A stretch of DNA of 42,548 bases from Actinotignum sanguinis. GTDB taxonomy: Bacteria > Actinomycetota > Actinomycetes > Actinomycetales > Actinomycetaceae. Positions 17,829 through 25,259 of this stretch are shown here, piece after piece (the first letter of the stretch is position 1; each line of letters begins with the position of its first letter). The DNA is taken from NCBI RefSeq assembly GCF_003957255.1, contig NZ_QDIE01000019.1:1-42548 (forward strand), in the 5' to 3' direction. The notes under the pieces were generated by a model. The model did no database searches, had not been told where the DNA came from, and worked only from the letters and a program-made list of their open reading frames with translations. The translations under genes and the position numbers were made by a program.

Positions 17829-19174
17829 GCGAGAAACCTGAGGTAACCACGGGCGCGGCCGGTGCAAGCGGCACGCGGGCCGCCGGCACCGAAACTGCCG
17901 CCGGCACCGAAACTGCCGCCAGCACCGAAAGCACCGCGGCACGCGCTGTTCCCGCGGTACGCGCCCCCAAGAAATCCGAGGACCCGGCCACCGCGCATCG
18001 CGGCAGCATGAAACTGGGCGGCATTAACCTGCGCCAGTACGGAATTTTGCTGGCCCTCGTCATTATTATTCTGCTTTTCCAGGTCCTCACGAAGGGCCTG
18101 CTCCTCGCCCCGAATAACGTAGCTTCCCTAATCCAGCAGAACGCCTACGTGCTTATTTTGACTATCGGCATGACGATCGTCATTATTGCCCGGCATATCG
18201 ACCTCTCGGTCGGCTCGGTGGTGGCTTTCGTGGGCGGCGTTGTGGCACTCATGATGGATTCCATGGGTTGGTCCTGGCCGGTCGCGGTGGTGGCCGGACT
18301 TATCATCGGCGCGCTTATCGGCTGCTGGCAGGGCTTCTGGGTCGCATACGTGGGTATTCCCGCTTTCATCGTGACGCTGGGCGGCATGCTTATTTTCCGC
18401 GGCCTGGCCATTGTGCTAGTGGAACGTACTATTTCCGGCCTGCCCGGTGGCTTCGTTTCCATTGCTAACGGATCGCTCCCCAATTGGCTCGGTTTCTTCA
18501 CCCCGTCCTTCCTCCGCGATTGCGACGTGCTCACCCTCCTCATCGGCCTGCTGGCCGTGGTGGGCATGCTGGTCAGCGCGCTGCGCAAGCGTCGGGCCCG
18601 GGCCCGCGGCGGAGCGCTACTCGAATCCGCGGCGAGCTTCTGGATCCGCAACGTCATCCTCGCGGTCGGCATTATGGCGGTGTCTTACGTGCTCTCGCTA
18701 TCGGCCGGCGGCACCCCGATTGTGCTCGTCATTATCGGTGTACTCGTCATGATCTACGCCTTCGTCATGAACCGCACCGTTTTCGGCCGGCACGTCTACG
18801 CCGTGGGCGGCAACCTGGAAGCCGCGAAGCTCTCCGGTGTCAACACCAAGCGGGTGGACTTCCTCGTCTTCGTCAATATGGGCGTGCTTTCCGCGCTCGC
18901 GGGCATTGTGACGACGTCGCGCGCGGGTGCGGCCGTGGCAACGGCCGGAAACGGCTACGAACTGGATGCTATCGCCGCGGCCTTCATCGGTGGGGTAGCG
19001 GTAACCGGTGGGCGCGGGCGGCTCTCCGGAGCTATTATCGGTGCCTTTATTATGGGCGTGCTCAATATGGGCCTGTCGATCCTCAACGTCGATTCCGCCT
19101 GGCAGCAGTCCATTAAGGGCCTCGTGGTTATTCTTGCCGTCGCTTTCGATATGGTTGCTAATCGCAAGAAATAA
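17825..19174 (+). CDS. mmsB: Sugar ABC transporter permease (MmsB/GguB)
   Basis: This 449-residue multi-spanning permease belongs to the BPD_transp_2 family. Residues ~1-65 form an unusual cytoplasmic N-terminus rich in Ala, Thr, Glu and Gly with near repeats of GTETAA. The membrane part begins NLRQYGILLALVIIILLFQ. The long hydrophobic segments and the C-terminal motif GGVAVTGGRGRLSGAIIGAF are family-typical. It forms the channel for the ChvE-MmsA system. The start ATG 17825 overlaps the ATPase stop. The family call is secure; the N-terminal extension is probably disordered. Confidence 0.93.
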   Translation: MSEKPEVTTGAAGASGTRAAGTETAAGTETAASTESTAARAVPAVRAPKKSEDPATAHRGSMKLGGINLRQYGILLALVIIILLFQVLTKGLLLAPNNVASLIQQNAYVLILTIGMTIVIIARHIDLSVGSVVAFVGGVVALMMDSMGWSWPVAVVAGLIIGALIGCWQGFWVAYVGIPAFIVTLGGMLIFRGLAIVLVERTISGLPGGFVSIANGSLPNWLGFFTPSFLRDCDVLTLLIGLLAVVGMLVSALRKRRARARGGALLESAASFWIRNVILAVGIMAVSYVLSLSAGGTPIVLVIIGVLVMIYAFVMNRTVFGRHVYAVGGNLEAAKLSGVNTKRVDFLVFVNMGVLSALAGIVTTSRAGAAVATAGNGYELDAIAAAFIGGVAVTGGRGRLSGAIIGAFIMGVLNMGLSILNVDSAWQQSIKGLVVILAVAFDMVANRKK

Positions 19175-19201
19175 TCTCCGGAATTGCACTCCTCCGGGGT
19201 C

Positions 19202-19235
19202 GTGCGGGGCGGGTAGGTCACTACTCGCCCCGCAC
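19202..19235. terminator. Strong hairpin after the ABC permease
   Basis: GTGCGGGGCGGGTAG (19202-19216) and CTACTCGCCCCGCAC (19221-19235) pair over 15 bp with a single G-T pair and a GTCA loop, 27 bp past the permease stop. There is no T-run. It probably ends or attenuates the transporter transcript before the acetyltransferase gene. Confidence 0.6.
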
Positions 19236-19291
19236 GGGCGTCGTCGTACCGCCTTTCCATCTTGCCCCGCCCCTCAACCTAAGGAAGAAAA

Positions 19292-20014
19292 ATGCCTGAA
19301 AAGCCTCTCGACCCGCGCCGTGTGGCCCGCCCGCACGTTGGTGAGCTGCCCGAACGCAGCCGCTGTCCGATTCCGGGTGAACCCGCGGACGTGCAGTGGC
19401 GGCGCATGGTGGAAGGCCGGCTCTACCGCTGGGGGCCAACGCAAGCCCGGGTGCGCGAACGCGCCATCGCGCTGCTGGAAGAATTCAACGCCGAGGCCGC
19501 TTGGGGTAGCCCGCGTGCCACCGAAATCCTGGGCGAACTACTCGGTGAAATCGGGGCCGGCTCCCAGATTGTGCGCCCCTTCACCTGCGATTACGGCGTG
19601 AATATCAGCTTGGGGGAGGGTTCCTTCATTAATACCGGAGCGGTGATCCTCGACCTGTGCCCGGTGCGCATCGGCGCCGGGGTCCTCATTGCCCCGCACG
19701 TCACCATGTCCTGCGCCTCGCACCCCATCGACCCGGCTCTGCGCGCCACCCGCCTCGAATACGGTCGCCCCATCACCATCGAAAATAACGTTTGGATCGG
19801 CATGGGTGCCTCCATCGCGGGCGGCGTGACCATCGGTGAAAATTCCGTGGTGGGCGCCGGCGCCGTGGTGCTGCGCGACGTCCCGCCGGGGAGCGTTGTG
19901 GGTGGAGTTCCGGCCCGCGTGCTCCGTTCCATTAATTCCGACGACGCCGCCTTCGCGGCAGCACTCCTCGCTGACTACCAAGCGGACGTAAGCGAGGAGC
20001 CTCTTTCGCAGTAG
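19292..20014 (+). CDS. Maltose/galactoside O-acetyltransferase-family protein
   Basis: This 240-residue left-handed beta-helix acyltransferase belongs to the LacA/Maa group, which acetylates sugars with acetyl-CoA in the cytosol. The N-terminal helical cap region (LYRWGPTQARVRERAIALLEEFN) precedes the hexapeptide repeats. FTCDYGVNISLGEGSFINTGAVILD and SCASHPIDP place the catalytic His near 149. The C-terminus GSVVGGVPARVLR is typical. It is longer than the ~185-200 residue family norm by about 30 N-terminal residues. ATG 19292 follows AAGGAAG. It lies after the sugar ABC genes, so it may detoxify non-metabolised sugars taken up by that importer; this role is inferred. Confidence 0.85.
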   Translation: MPEKPLDPRRVARPHVGELPERSRCPIPGEPADVQWRRMVEGRLYRWGPTQARVRERAIALLEEFNAEAAWGSPRATEILGELLGEIGAGSQIVRPFTCDYGVNISLGEGSFINTGAVILDLCPVRIGAGVLIAPHVTMSCASHPIDPALRATRLEYGRPITIENNVWIGMGASIAGGVTIGENSVVGAGAVVLRDVPPGSVVGGVPARVLRSINSDDAAFAAALLADYQADVSEEPLSQ

Positions 20015-20075
20015 CCAAGATGCGCGGGCGGCGCATTATCGCTACCCTGGAAAGGCGCCGAAGGAAGGAAGTTTT

Positions 20076-21605
20076 GTGCCGCATCGTCACCGTCGACCGC
20101 ACCTGGCATCGCTCACCCTGCTCGCCGTCCTGGCCCTCTTTCTAGCTCTCGGTCTCAGCTCATGCAGCAGTGCCCCGAGCGCCCAAGAACGCGGTCCCAT
20201 TGCCGTGCACCGCGCTCCAACGGCGGATCTGGTGCTCCCCGTCGCGGATAGGGAAGGTGCCCTTGCCGCCTCCGCCGCGCTTTTTGCCAGCGCCCGGCTC
20301 GCGGTAGTGAGCGGCCCGGACTCCGTGGAACAGGCCGGTGAGCTGGCCGAATCTCTCGGGGTGCCGGTTTTCTCGGTGGGGAATGCGCAAGCGCACGTCG
20401 CGCCTCTCGCGCCTCAAGGAGGGGCGCAGCCCGAAGCCCCGATTGCCGAGAGCGCCCTCGCCGCGGAATTTGAGCGGCTCGGAGTCACGCATACTCTCCT
20501 GGTTGGAACCGCGGCCCCGGCCTGGTTTAGCGGCACGGTCGAGGAGTATCGGTACCCGCTCACCCCGGCCGATTTTCACTACCTGCCGGCCACCACCACC
20601 GCGCCATTCCCCGTCATTACCGACGGTGCGAATTCCGCTACTCTGGCCACGGTGCGCGCGGCAGGTGGCGCCGTCGTCGAATCTGGGCCCGATCCGCGCG
20701 CAAGCAGTGCAACTATCCGCGCGCTCGCGGGAAGCGAGGCGGCGGTGGCCAGCTTCGGCGTCGACCTTCCGAATCTTTCTTGGCAATTAGCGGCGGCGCG
20801 CACCGGAACGGAACTGCCCGGCGGCGGGCAGTTGGTGCTGGACGGCAAGCGCTACGTGGCGCTTTACGGTTCGCCGGTCACGGCCGCGCTGGGGGTGCTC
20901 GGCGAGCAGGGTGTAGAGGAAACCGTGGCGCGGGCCGCAGCGCATGCCCAGCCCTATCGCGCACTCACGGAGGACGCCGTTATTCCCGCGTTGGAACTCA
21001 TCGTGACGGTGGCAGCCGGACAGGCCGGTGACGATGGTAATTATTCGCACGAATGGGATCCGGATATTTTCATCCCCTATATTGAGCAGGCCGCGCGGCA
21101 CGGCCAGTACGTGGTCCTCGATTTCCAGCCCGGGCGTTCCAGCTTCCCGGAGCAGGTCAAACGCTACGAGAAGCTGTTGCGCTACCCGAATGTGGGTATC
21201 GCCTTGGATCCGGAATGGCGCCTGGGCCCGGATGATTTCCCGCTCGAGCGCATCGGCCACGTGGAGATCAGCGAAGTCAACGAAACCATTAATTGGCTCG
21301 CTGATTTTGTGCGGGAGAATCAGCTACCCCAGAAAGTCGTGATTCTGCACCAGTTCCAGGTGCAGATGCTGCGCGACGTAGATCAGCTCGACCGGTCCCG
21401 CGCCGAAGTTGCGCTGGTGATCCACGCCGACGGCCAGGGTAGCCAGGCCGCCAAGCAGGACACCTGGCGCACCCTGCACAGCTACGCGCCCGCGGGTGTG
21501 GCGTGGGGCTGGAAGAACTTTTACGATGAGGACACCCCCATGCTCACGCCGGAGGAAACCTACACCCAGGTGGAGCCGACCCCGGCTTTTGTGAGCTACC
21601 AGTAA
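20076..21605 (+). CDS. Large lipoprotein of unknown function
   Basis: This 509-residue protein has a signal peptide ending in lipobox LSSC near residue 29. Residues ~45-300 alternate alpha/beta with repeated 'A-V-x-S-G-P' type segments resembling cell-wall-binding repeat 2 folds; this is a tentative similarity. The C-terminal ~190 residues look like a barrel: FIPYIEQAARHGQYVVLDFQPGRSS, VGIALDPEWRLG, VEISEVNETINWLADFV, KVVILHQFQ, AGVAWGWKNFYDED. Asp and Glu at strand ends hint at hydrolase ancestry, but no family was recognised. GTG 20076 follows GAAGGAAG. The following lipoprotein gene is 49 bp away and probably co-transcribed. Confidence 0.75.
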   Translation: MPHRHRRPHLASLTLLAVLALFLALGLSSCSSAPSAQERGPIAVHRAPTADLVLPVADREGALAASAALFASARLAVVSGPDSVEQAGELAESLGVPVFSVGNAQAHVAPLAPQGGAQPEAPIAESALAAEFERLGVTHTLLVGTAAPAWFSGTVEEYRYPLTPADFHYLPATTTAPFPVITDGANSATLATVRAAGGAVVESGPDPRASSATIRALAGSEAAVASFGVDLPNLSWQLAAARTGTELPGGGQLVLDGKRYVALYGSPVTAALGVLGEQGVEETVARAAAHAQPYRALTEDAVIPALELIVTVAAGQAGDDGNYSHEWDPDIFIPYIEQAARHGQYVVLDFQPGRSSFPEQVKRYEKLLRYPNVGIALDPEWRLGPDDFPLERIGHVEISEVNETINWLADFVRENQLPQKVVILHQFQVQMLRDVDQLDRSRAEVALVIHADGQGSQAAKQDTWRTLHSYAPAGVAWGWKNFYDEDTPMLTPEETYTQVEPTPAFVSYQ

Positions 21606-21654
21606 GCGCGGTCGAATCCGCGCGGGGCACGGGTCCGGAAACGAAAGGCGTGAC

Positions 21655-22158
21655 ATGCGGAGCAAGAACATGATGGCGGTTGCCGCGGGCGTGGTGGCTG
21701 CGCTTTGCGGCGTGGCGGGCCTGGGCGGCTGCAGTGGTGATACGACGACGCCGCCACCGGCCACGCCCCTCCCCGGCGGCCCCGGGGATACCGAATCCGG
21801 CCCCGCTGCGGCTATTGCGCACGGGACCGGGGAAGTGAAAGTGCGCGGCGGGGTGATTATTAGCGGCGGGGTGGCCACCATGTGTGAGGTGTTTATGTTG
21901 AGCTACCCGCCCCAATGTGGGGGAGCGCGGGTGACTATCGCCGGCCTGGAAAGCTATTCGCCCCAGCGGCTCGGCTTGCAAACCGTGGATCCGGCGGTGG
22001 TGACGCGCCCGGGTGAAACTCCCAAGCCGGCCAGCCCGGATCCGGCCTGGGGTGAGCTGGCCCTGACGATTGATATCACGGAGATCGCCAAGGATGGCCA
22101 GTCCGCCACCGCGCAGCTGGTGGAAATTCACGGGAAAGAAACGGTGAGCCACCGGTAG
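21655..22158 (+). CDS. Small lipoprotein of unknown function
   Basis: This 167-residue protein has a lipoprotein signal (GVAGLGGC, Cys near residue 24), then a Pro/Thr/Gly-rich linker (about 27-58). The compact domain that follows has two cysteines (MCEVFMLSYPPQCGG) that may form a disulfide. The domain ends in beta-strands (ELALTIDITEIAKDG). No known family was recognised. ATG 21655 follows GAAAGGCG at workable spacing. It is likely in one transcript with the large lipoprotein gene upstream. Confidence 0.7.
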   Translation: MRSKNMMAVAAGVVAALCGVAGLGGCSGDTTTPPPATPLPGGPGDTESGPAAAIAHGTGEVKVRGGVIISGGVATMCEVFMLSYPPQCGGARVTIAGLESYSPQRLGLQTVDPAVVTRPGETPKPASPDPAWGELALTIDITEIAKDGQSATAQLVEIHGKETVSHR

Positions 22159-22244
22159 CGGGCGGTGTCGGCGGCGGGTGTGGCTGCGGTGATGCCGGCC
22201 GCGCGGCCCACCCGGAGCGCGCGCGAGTAGCGTACCGTGGAGAT

Positions 22245-23108
22245 ATGGCTATTCATCTGGACCTGGAAGCAGAGCTTCCCGCAGACCTTCTCGCCATTGA
22301 CGCGCTGGCCCTTGATTTGGACGGCACCCTGGCGCGCAATGACAAACACGTTTCCGATGCCACGATCACGGCACTGGCCCGGCTGCATGCCACCGGCGTC
22401 GCGATTATCGTAGCGACCGGCCGGGTATACCCGGCTACCGTGGGGATTTACGAGCGTGCCAATATTGACGGCCCGCTGATCGCGGCTAGTGGCGCTATGG
22501 CGGTGGCCTCCGTGCGGGATTATGCGCATGGTGAGGTAGGCGCGGCGTCGTACGAACCTATGGATGATGAACTCTACGCGCGCATCCTCGACTTTTGCCG
22601 CAAGCATGCCCTCCAGCTGGTTATTTTTGGACGCGACCACCTTTTCGCCAAGGAGGACGGCGAAGCGGTGCGGGTGCTCGCCGAACGCAACGAAGGCGAG
22701 CAGCCCATCGTGGCGGATCTGGAGGAGCTGCCGCGCGAAGACCGCCTCAAGGCCGCGCTTTTTGCCAACGACGCCGAGTACGAGCGTATCCGCGCTGATC
22801 TTGCGGCGGAATTCCCCAACGCGGCGCGCTCCTATGACGGCACCATTGAGGTGACCAGCCCGGCGACCGATAAATGGGTGGCGCTGCGCACCATCCTCGA
22901 GGGGCTCGGCGCCCCGGTTGCTCGCACCGCCGGCATCGGCGATTCCGCGAATGACTTGCCCTGGCTGCGCGAAGTGGGTGTGGCGATCTGCCCGTCGAAT
23001 TCGGTAGCGGCGGTCAAGGACATTTCCGCCTATGAGATCGGCTCCAATGACGAGGATGCCGTGGCTGCGCTGTGCAATCGGATCGCGGAGGCGCGGGAGG
23101 TGCGCTGA
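22245..23108 (+). CDS. Cof-type HAD-superfamily phosphatase
   Basis: This 287-residue cytosolic phosphatase is of the Cof/YidA class (HAD type IIB cap). Motif I is ALDLDGTLARND (nucleophile Asp near residue 25), motif II VATGR, motif III Lys in the ATDKWVAL segment, and motif IV GIGDSANDLPWL. The last differs from the usual GDxxND(x)xMl only in its final residues. The substrate is probably a sugar or cofactor phosphate but cannot be told from sequence. ATG 22245 is preceded by a weak GTGGAG. The last codons (from 23087) lie in a 23-bp tandem repeat that continues past the stop. Confidence 0.85.
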   Translation: MAIHLDLEAELPADLLAIDALALDLDGTLARNDKHVSDATITALARLHATGVAIIVATGRVYPATVGIYERANIDGPLIAASGAMAVASVRDYAHGEVGAASYEPMDDELYARILDFCRKHALQLVIFGRDHLFAKEDGEAVRVLAERNEGEQPIVADLEELPREDRLKAALFANDAEYERIRADLAAEFPNAARSYDGTIEVTSPATDKWVALRTILEGLGAPVARTAGIGDSANDLPWLREVGVAICPSNSVAAVKDISAYEIGSNDEDAVAALCNRIAEAREVR

Positions 23109-23190
23109 CGGAGGCGCGGGAGTCGCGCTAACGGAGGTACGCGCGAGGTTCGCTGCGGGAGGCGCGCGAAAGGCACGGAGGGGCGCTGAT
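23087..23190 (+). repeat. Degenerate 20-24 bp tandem repeat at the 3' end of the HAD gene
   Basis: Four or five units start GGAGG or GGGAGG and continue CGCGGGAG...CGCT(G/A)AC. The first two units are 23 bp and nearly identical; later ones are 24 and about 20 bp, then a partial copy. The HAD stop codon lies at the end of the first unit. The rest of the 328-bp gap to 23436 holds the terminator at 23229-23263 and then promoter-type sequence of the GntR gene, including GGTATACTATGCCCATACC near 23333. Confidence 0.7.
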
Positions 23191-23228
23191 CAGCAAGCCT
23201 ACGGACCTCCCGAAAAAGCTAATAAAGT

Positions 23229-23263
23229 GCGGGCGGCTTGATGAGTGCACTCAAGCCGCCCGC
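23229..23263. terminator. Strong hairpin between HAD and GntR genes
   Basis: GCGGGCGGCTTGA (23229-23241) and TCAAGCCGCCCGC (23251-23263) form a perfect 13-bp stem around a 9-base loop. It isolates the catabolic island from the upstream genes. No T-run follows. Confidence 0.7.
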
Positions 23264-23436
23264 GGTAATCGCAGCGGCGTTCCTTTGTTTAAGTGACCTT
23301 GACTCAAGTCCCGGAGCTGGCCCAGCGCCCTCGGTATACTATGCCCATACCCCCGCCTCTGTGACGCGATTCTTTGCGTGCTAACGGCGCGAGACGGTGG
23401 GCGAAGAGTGTGTTCATTGGATTTCGAGGAGTCGCC

Positions 23437-24132
23437 GTGGCCGTCACCGGTTCTCTGCTTAAGCGTCGTCGTGCTGCTTTGCGTGACGATGTGTATTCCA
23501 CCATACTCGATATGCTGCTGGGCGGCGTGTTCCAGCCGGAAGAATCTTTGAGCATTGACGGCCTGGCTCGTGATCTCGATGTCTCTCCTACCCCGGTACG
23601 CGAAGCCATGGTGGAAATGGAGCATACTGGCTTGGTGGAGCGTCTAGCTCGGCGCGGCTACCGGGTGGCGCCCCCTATCTCTACGGAGCAAATTCGCAAA
23701 CTCATTGATGTCCGTAAGCTTCTGGAACTTCAGGCGGTTGACTGGGCTTATCCGCATGCCAAGCGACTTCTTCCAGAATTGCGCCGGGCCCACGCCGAAC
23801 ACGAAGATGCGTGGCAGAATCTTGAACACGAAAAAGGGCACCTTGACCTTGCCCATATCCGCCACTATTTCGATGCCGATTGGAACTTCCATCGCGTTAT
23901 TATTCGCTACGCCGATAATTCATACCTGGAATCGGCGGTGGATAACCTCGCTTTCCAGGCTCACCGCATTCGCCAAACCGTTGGGGAAGGGAGTTCTGAC
24001 GGTGCGCAGGCCACTGCGGAGCATCATGCTATTTTGGAGGCTTTTGCCTCGGGTGCGCGCGAGGATGCACTAGCTGCGATGGAAGCCCATCTCAACGGGG
24101 TGCTGCGCCGATCAATTTCTGACGCGGAATAA
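23437..24132 (+). CDS. GntR-family (FCD) transcriptional regulator
   Basis: This 231-residue regulator has a winged helix at about residues 10-78 (GLARDLDVSPTPVREAMVEMEHTGLVERLARRGY) and an all-helical FCD effector domain at about 86-225. Candidate metal/ligand residues are Asp148, His152, His196/197 and His near 219. FCD regulators commonly sense sugar acids or carboxylates. GTG 23437 follows GAGGAG; the frame opens at 23374 but the added residues have no counterpart in the family. Its most likely target is the palindrome at 24473-24491 before tctB. It may also control itself through GGTAT...ATACC near 23333. Confidence 0.88.
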   Translation: MAVTGSLLKRRRAALRDDVYSTILDMLLGGVFQPEESLSIDGLARDLDVSPTPVREAMVEMEHTGLVERLARRGYRVAPPISTEQIRKLIDVRKLLELQAVDWAYPHAKRLLPELRRAHAEHEDAWQNLEHEKGHLDLAHIRHYFDADWNFHRVIIRYADNSYLESAVDNLAFQAHRIRQTVGEGSSDGAQATAEHHAILEAFASGAREDALAAMEAHLNGVLRRSISDAE

Positions 24133-24140
24133 ATCGTTTA

Positions 24141-24380
24141 TTAGCATCCACGGCCGGCTTGGCGAATGCGCCGCGCGGCAAGCGCGAGGCTGATAAAGAT
24201 CCACGCAGGCCAAGCCCAGCAAGTAGCTAAGGCGAAGTAGGTGGTTCGCCGTGCGCCCCGATCCAGCTGCGAGTGGGGATCCTTTGCTGTGCGGCGCAAT
24301 CCGCGGACCAAGTTAATAGCCCAGAGCACCGCGACACCTAGGTAGATAACAACCCCGACCGTGATGAGAATCTGCCCCAT
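24141..24380 (-). CDS. Small two-helix membrane protein
   Basis: This 79-residue protein has two hydrophobic segments (ITVGVVIYLGVAVLWAINLV near 6-25 and TYFALATCWAWPAWIFISLALA near 47-68) separated by a basic/acidic stretch (RRTAKDPHSQLDRGARR). The ribosome site GAAGGAGGAGC before ATG 24380 is excellent, supporting translation. It is convergent with the GntR gene (8 bp between stops) and divergent from tctB. No function is known; a membrane helper for the neighbouring transporter is only a guess. Confidence 0.65.
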   Translation of the reverse strand: MGQILITVGVVIYLGVAVLWAINLVRGLRRTAKDPHSQLDRGARRTTYFALATCWAWPAWIFISLALAARRIRQAGRGC

Positions 24381-24462
24381 CGCTCCTCCTTCGGCATCGG
24401 TGTGACGGCTGAGAACGTTTCGTTTTTGTGTAGCTTCGGCATGTCATAGTACCGCGCGACCC

Positions 24463-24491
24463 TTGTCACAGAATCCTATACGATATAGGAT
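24463..24491 (+). promoter_or_regulatory. tctB promoter with GntR-type palindrome
   Basis: TTGTCA (24463-24468), 17 bp and TAGGAT (24486-24491) form a promoter. The palindrome ATCCTATA-CGA-TATAGGAT (24473-24491) fills the spacer and covers the -10. Its perfect symmetry and TATAC-centred half-sites are typical of GntR/FCD operators. Binding would block polymerase, so the adjacent GntR protein probably represses the island until an effector appears. Confidence 0.75.
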
Positions 24492-24590
24492 ATTGGAAAC
24501 TTAGTAGCGCGCGTCACTGTCGATGTCGATTTCAAAGCAGAAACGTCATCCCTACCACAGAAGTGCACTACCAGAAGGAAAGGTTGCTCG

Positions 24591-25241
24591 ATGAGGAGTA
24601 CAACGGTGAAGACCGATGGAGACCCTGGGATGCACCCACCCGGCGCGGTTTCTCCGAACACCACGGGTGCCACCACAAGCGCGCCGGCACAAGCCCAACG
24701 CCAGGGCGGAAATCGGGATATCGGCGCACTGGCTTTCCGCCTCGTTATTTTAGGTATCGGCATCTACGTCATCGTGTCGGGATGGAATTACGGACTATCA
24801 GAAACCAATGGCGAAGTTGGTGCCGGGCTCATGCCTTTCGTCGCCGGTTGCGTTATTGTCCTCGCCTCGATTTGGGATCTCATTCGCTCCAACATCACGA
24901 AGCCCGCGCCGGAAACTGACTCAGAAGATGACGAATCCGTCCAGCTGATGGAACAGTACGCGGCAGAAGAAACGCCCGCGGAAGGTGAACGCACCGAACG
25001 CCAGCGTCAGCTCGCGGTAGTCTACGTCTTCCTCGCAATGCTTGGCGCAATTATCCTCACCCGCGTGATCGGCCTGCTGTTTTCCGTCACGCTCATGGTC
25101 TTTGTCCTCGTTGTTTTCGTGGAACGGCGCAAATGGTGGCAGGGGCTCCTCGCTGCTATTCTCACCTTCCTCTTCGGCTACGTGGTTTTCTCTGTGCTTC
25201 TCCAAGTGCCGCTTCCTACCGGGATGCTTGACCTGGTGTAA
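24591..25241 (+). CDS. tctB: Tripartite tricarboxylate transporter small membrane subunit TctB
   Basis: This 216-residue TctB-family protein has a Thr/Ala-rich cytoplasmic N-terminus (1-42) and hydrophobic helices from ALAFRLVILGIGIYVIVSGWNYG. A charged loop of ~45 residues is rich in Glu/Asp, and two or three C-terminal helices follow. It pairs with TctA to form the membrane part of a secondary, binding-protein-dependent carboxylate importer. ATG 24591 follows AGGAAAGG. It is the first gene after the palindromic promoter and 18 bp before tctA. Confidence 0.9.
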   Translation: MRSTTVKTDGDPGMHPPGAVSPNTTGATTSAPAQAQRQGGNRDIGALAFRLVILGIGIYVIVSGWNYGLSETNGEVGAGLMPFVAGCVIVLASIWDLIRSNITKPAPETDSEDDESVQLMEQYAAEETPAEGERTERQRQLAVVYVFLAMLGAIILTRVIGLLFSVTLMVFVLVVFVERRKWWQGLLAAILTFLFGYVVFSVLLQVPLPTGMLDLV

Positions 25242-25259
25242 GGGAGGAACGAACATATC

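Noticed and set aside
17850-18000. Coding repeat in the permease N-terminus as a mobile or phase-variable element
   Set aside because: The GTETAA-like repeats are short and imperfect and fit a disordered cytoplasmic tail; the evidence is too weak for phase variation.
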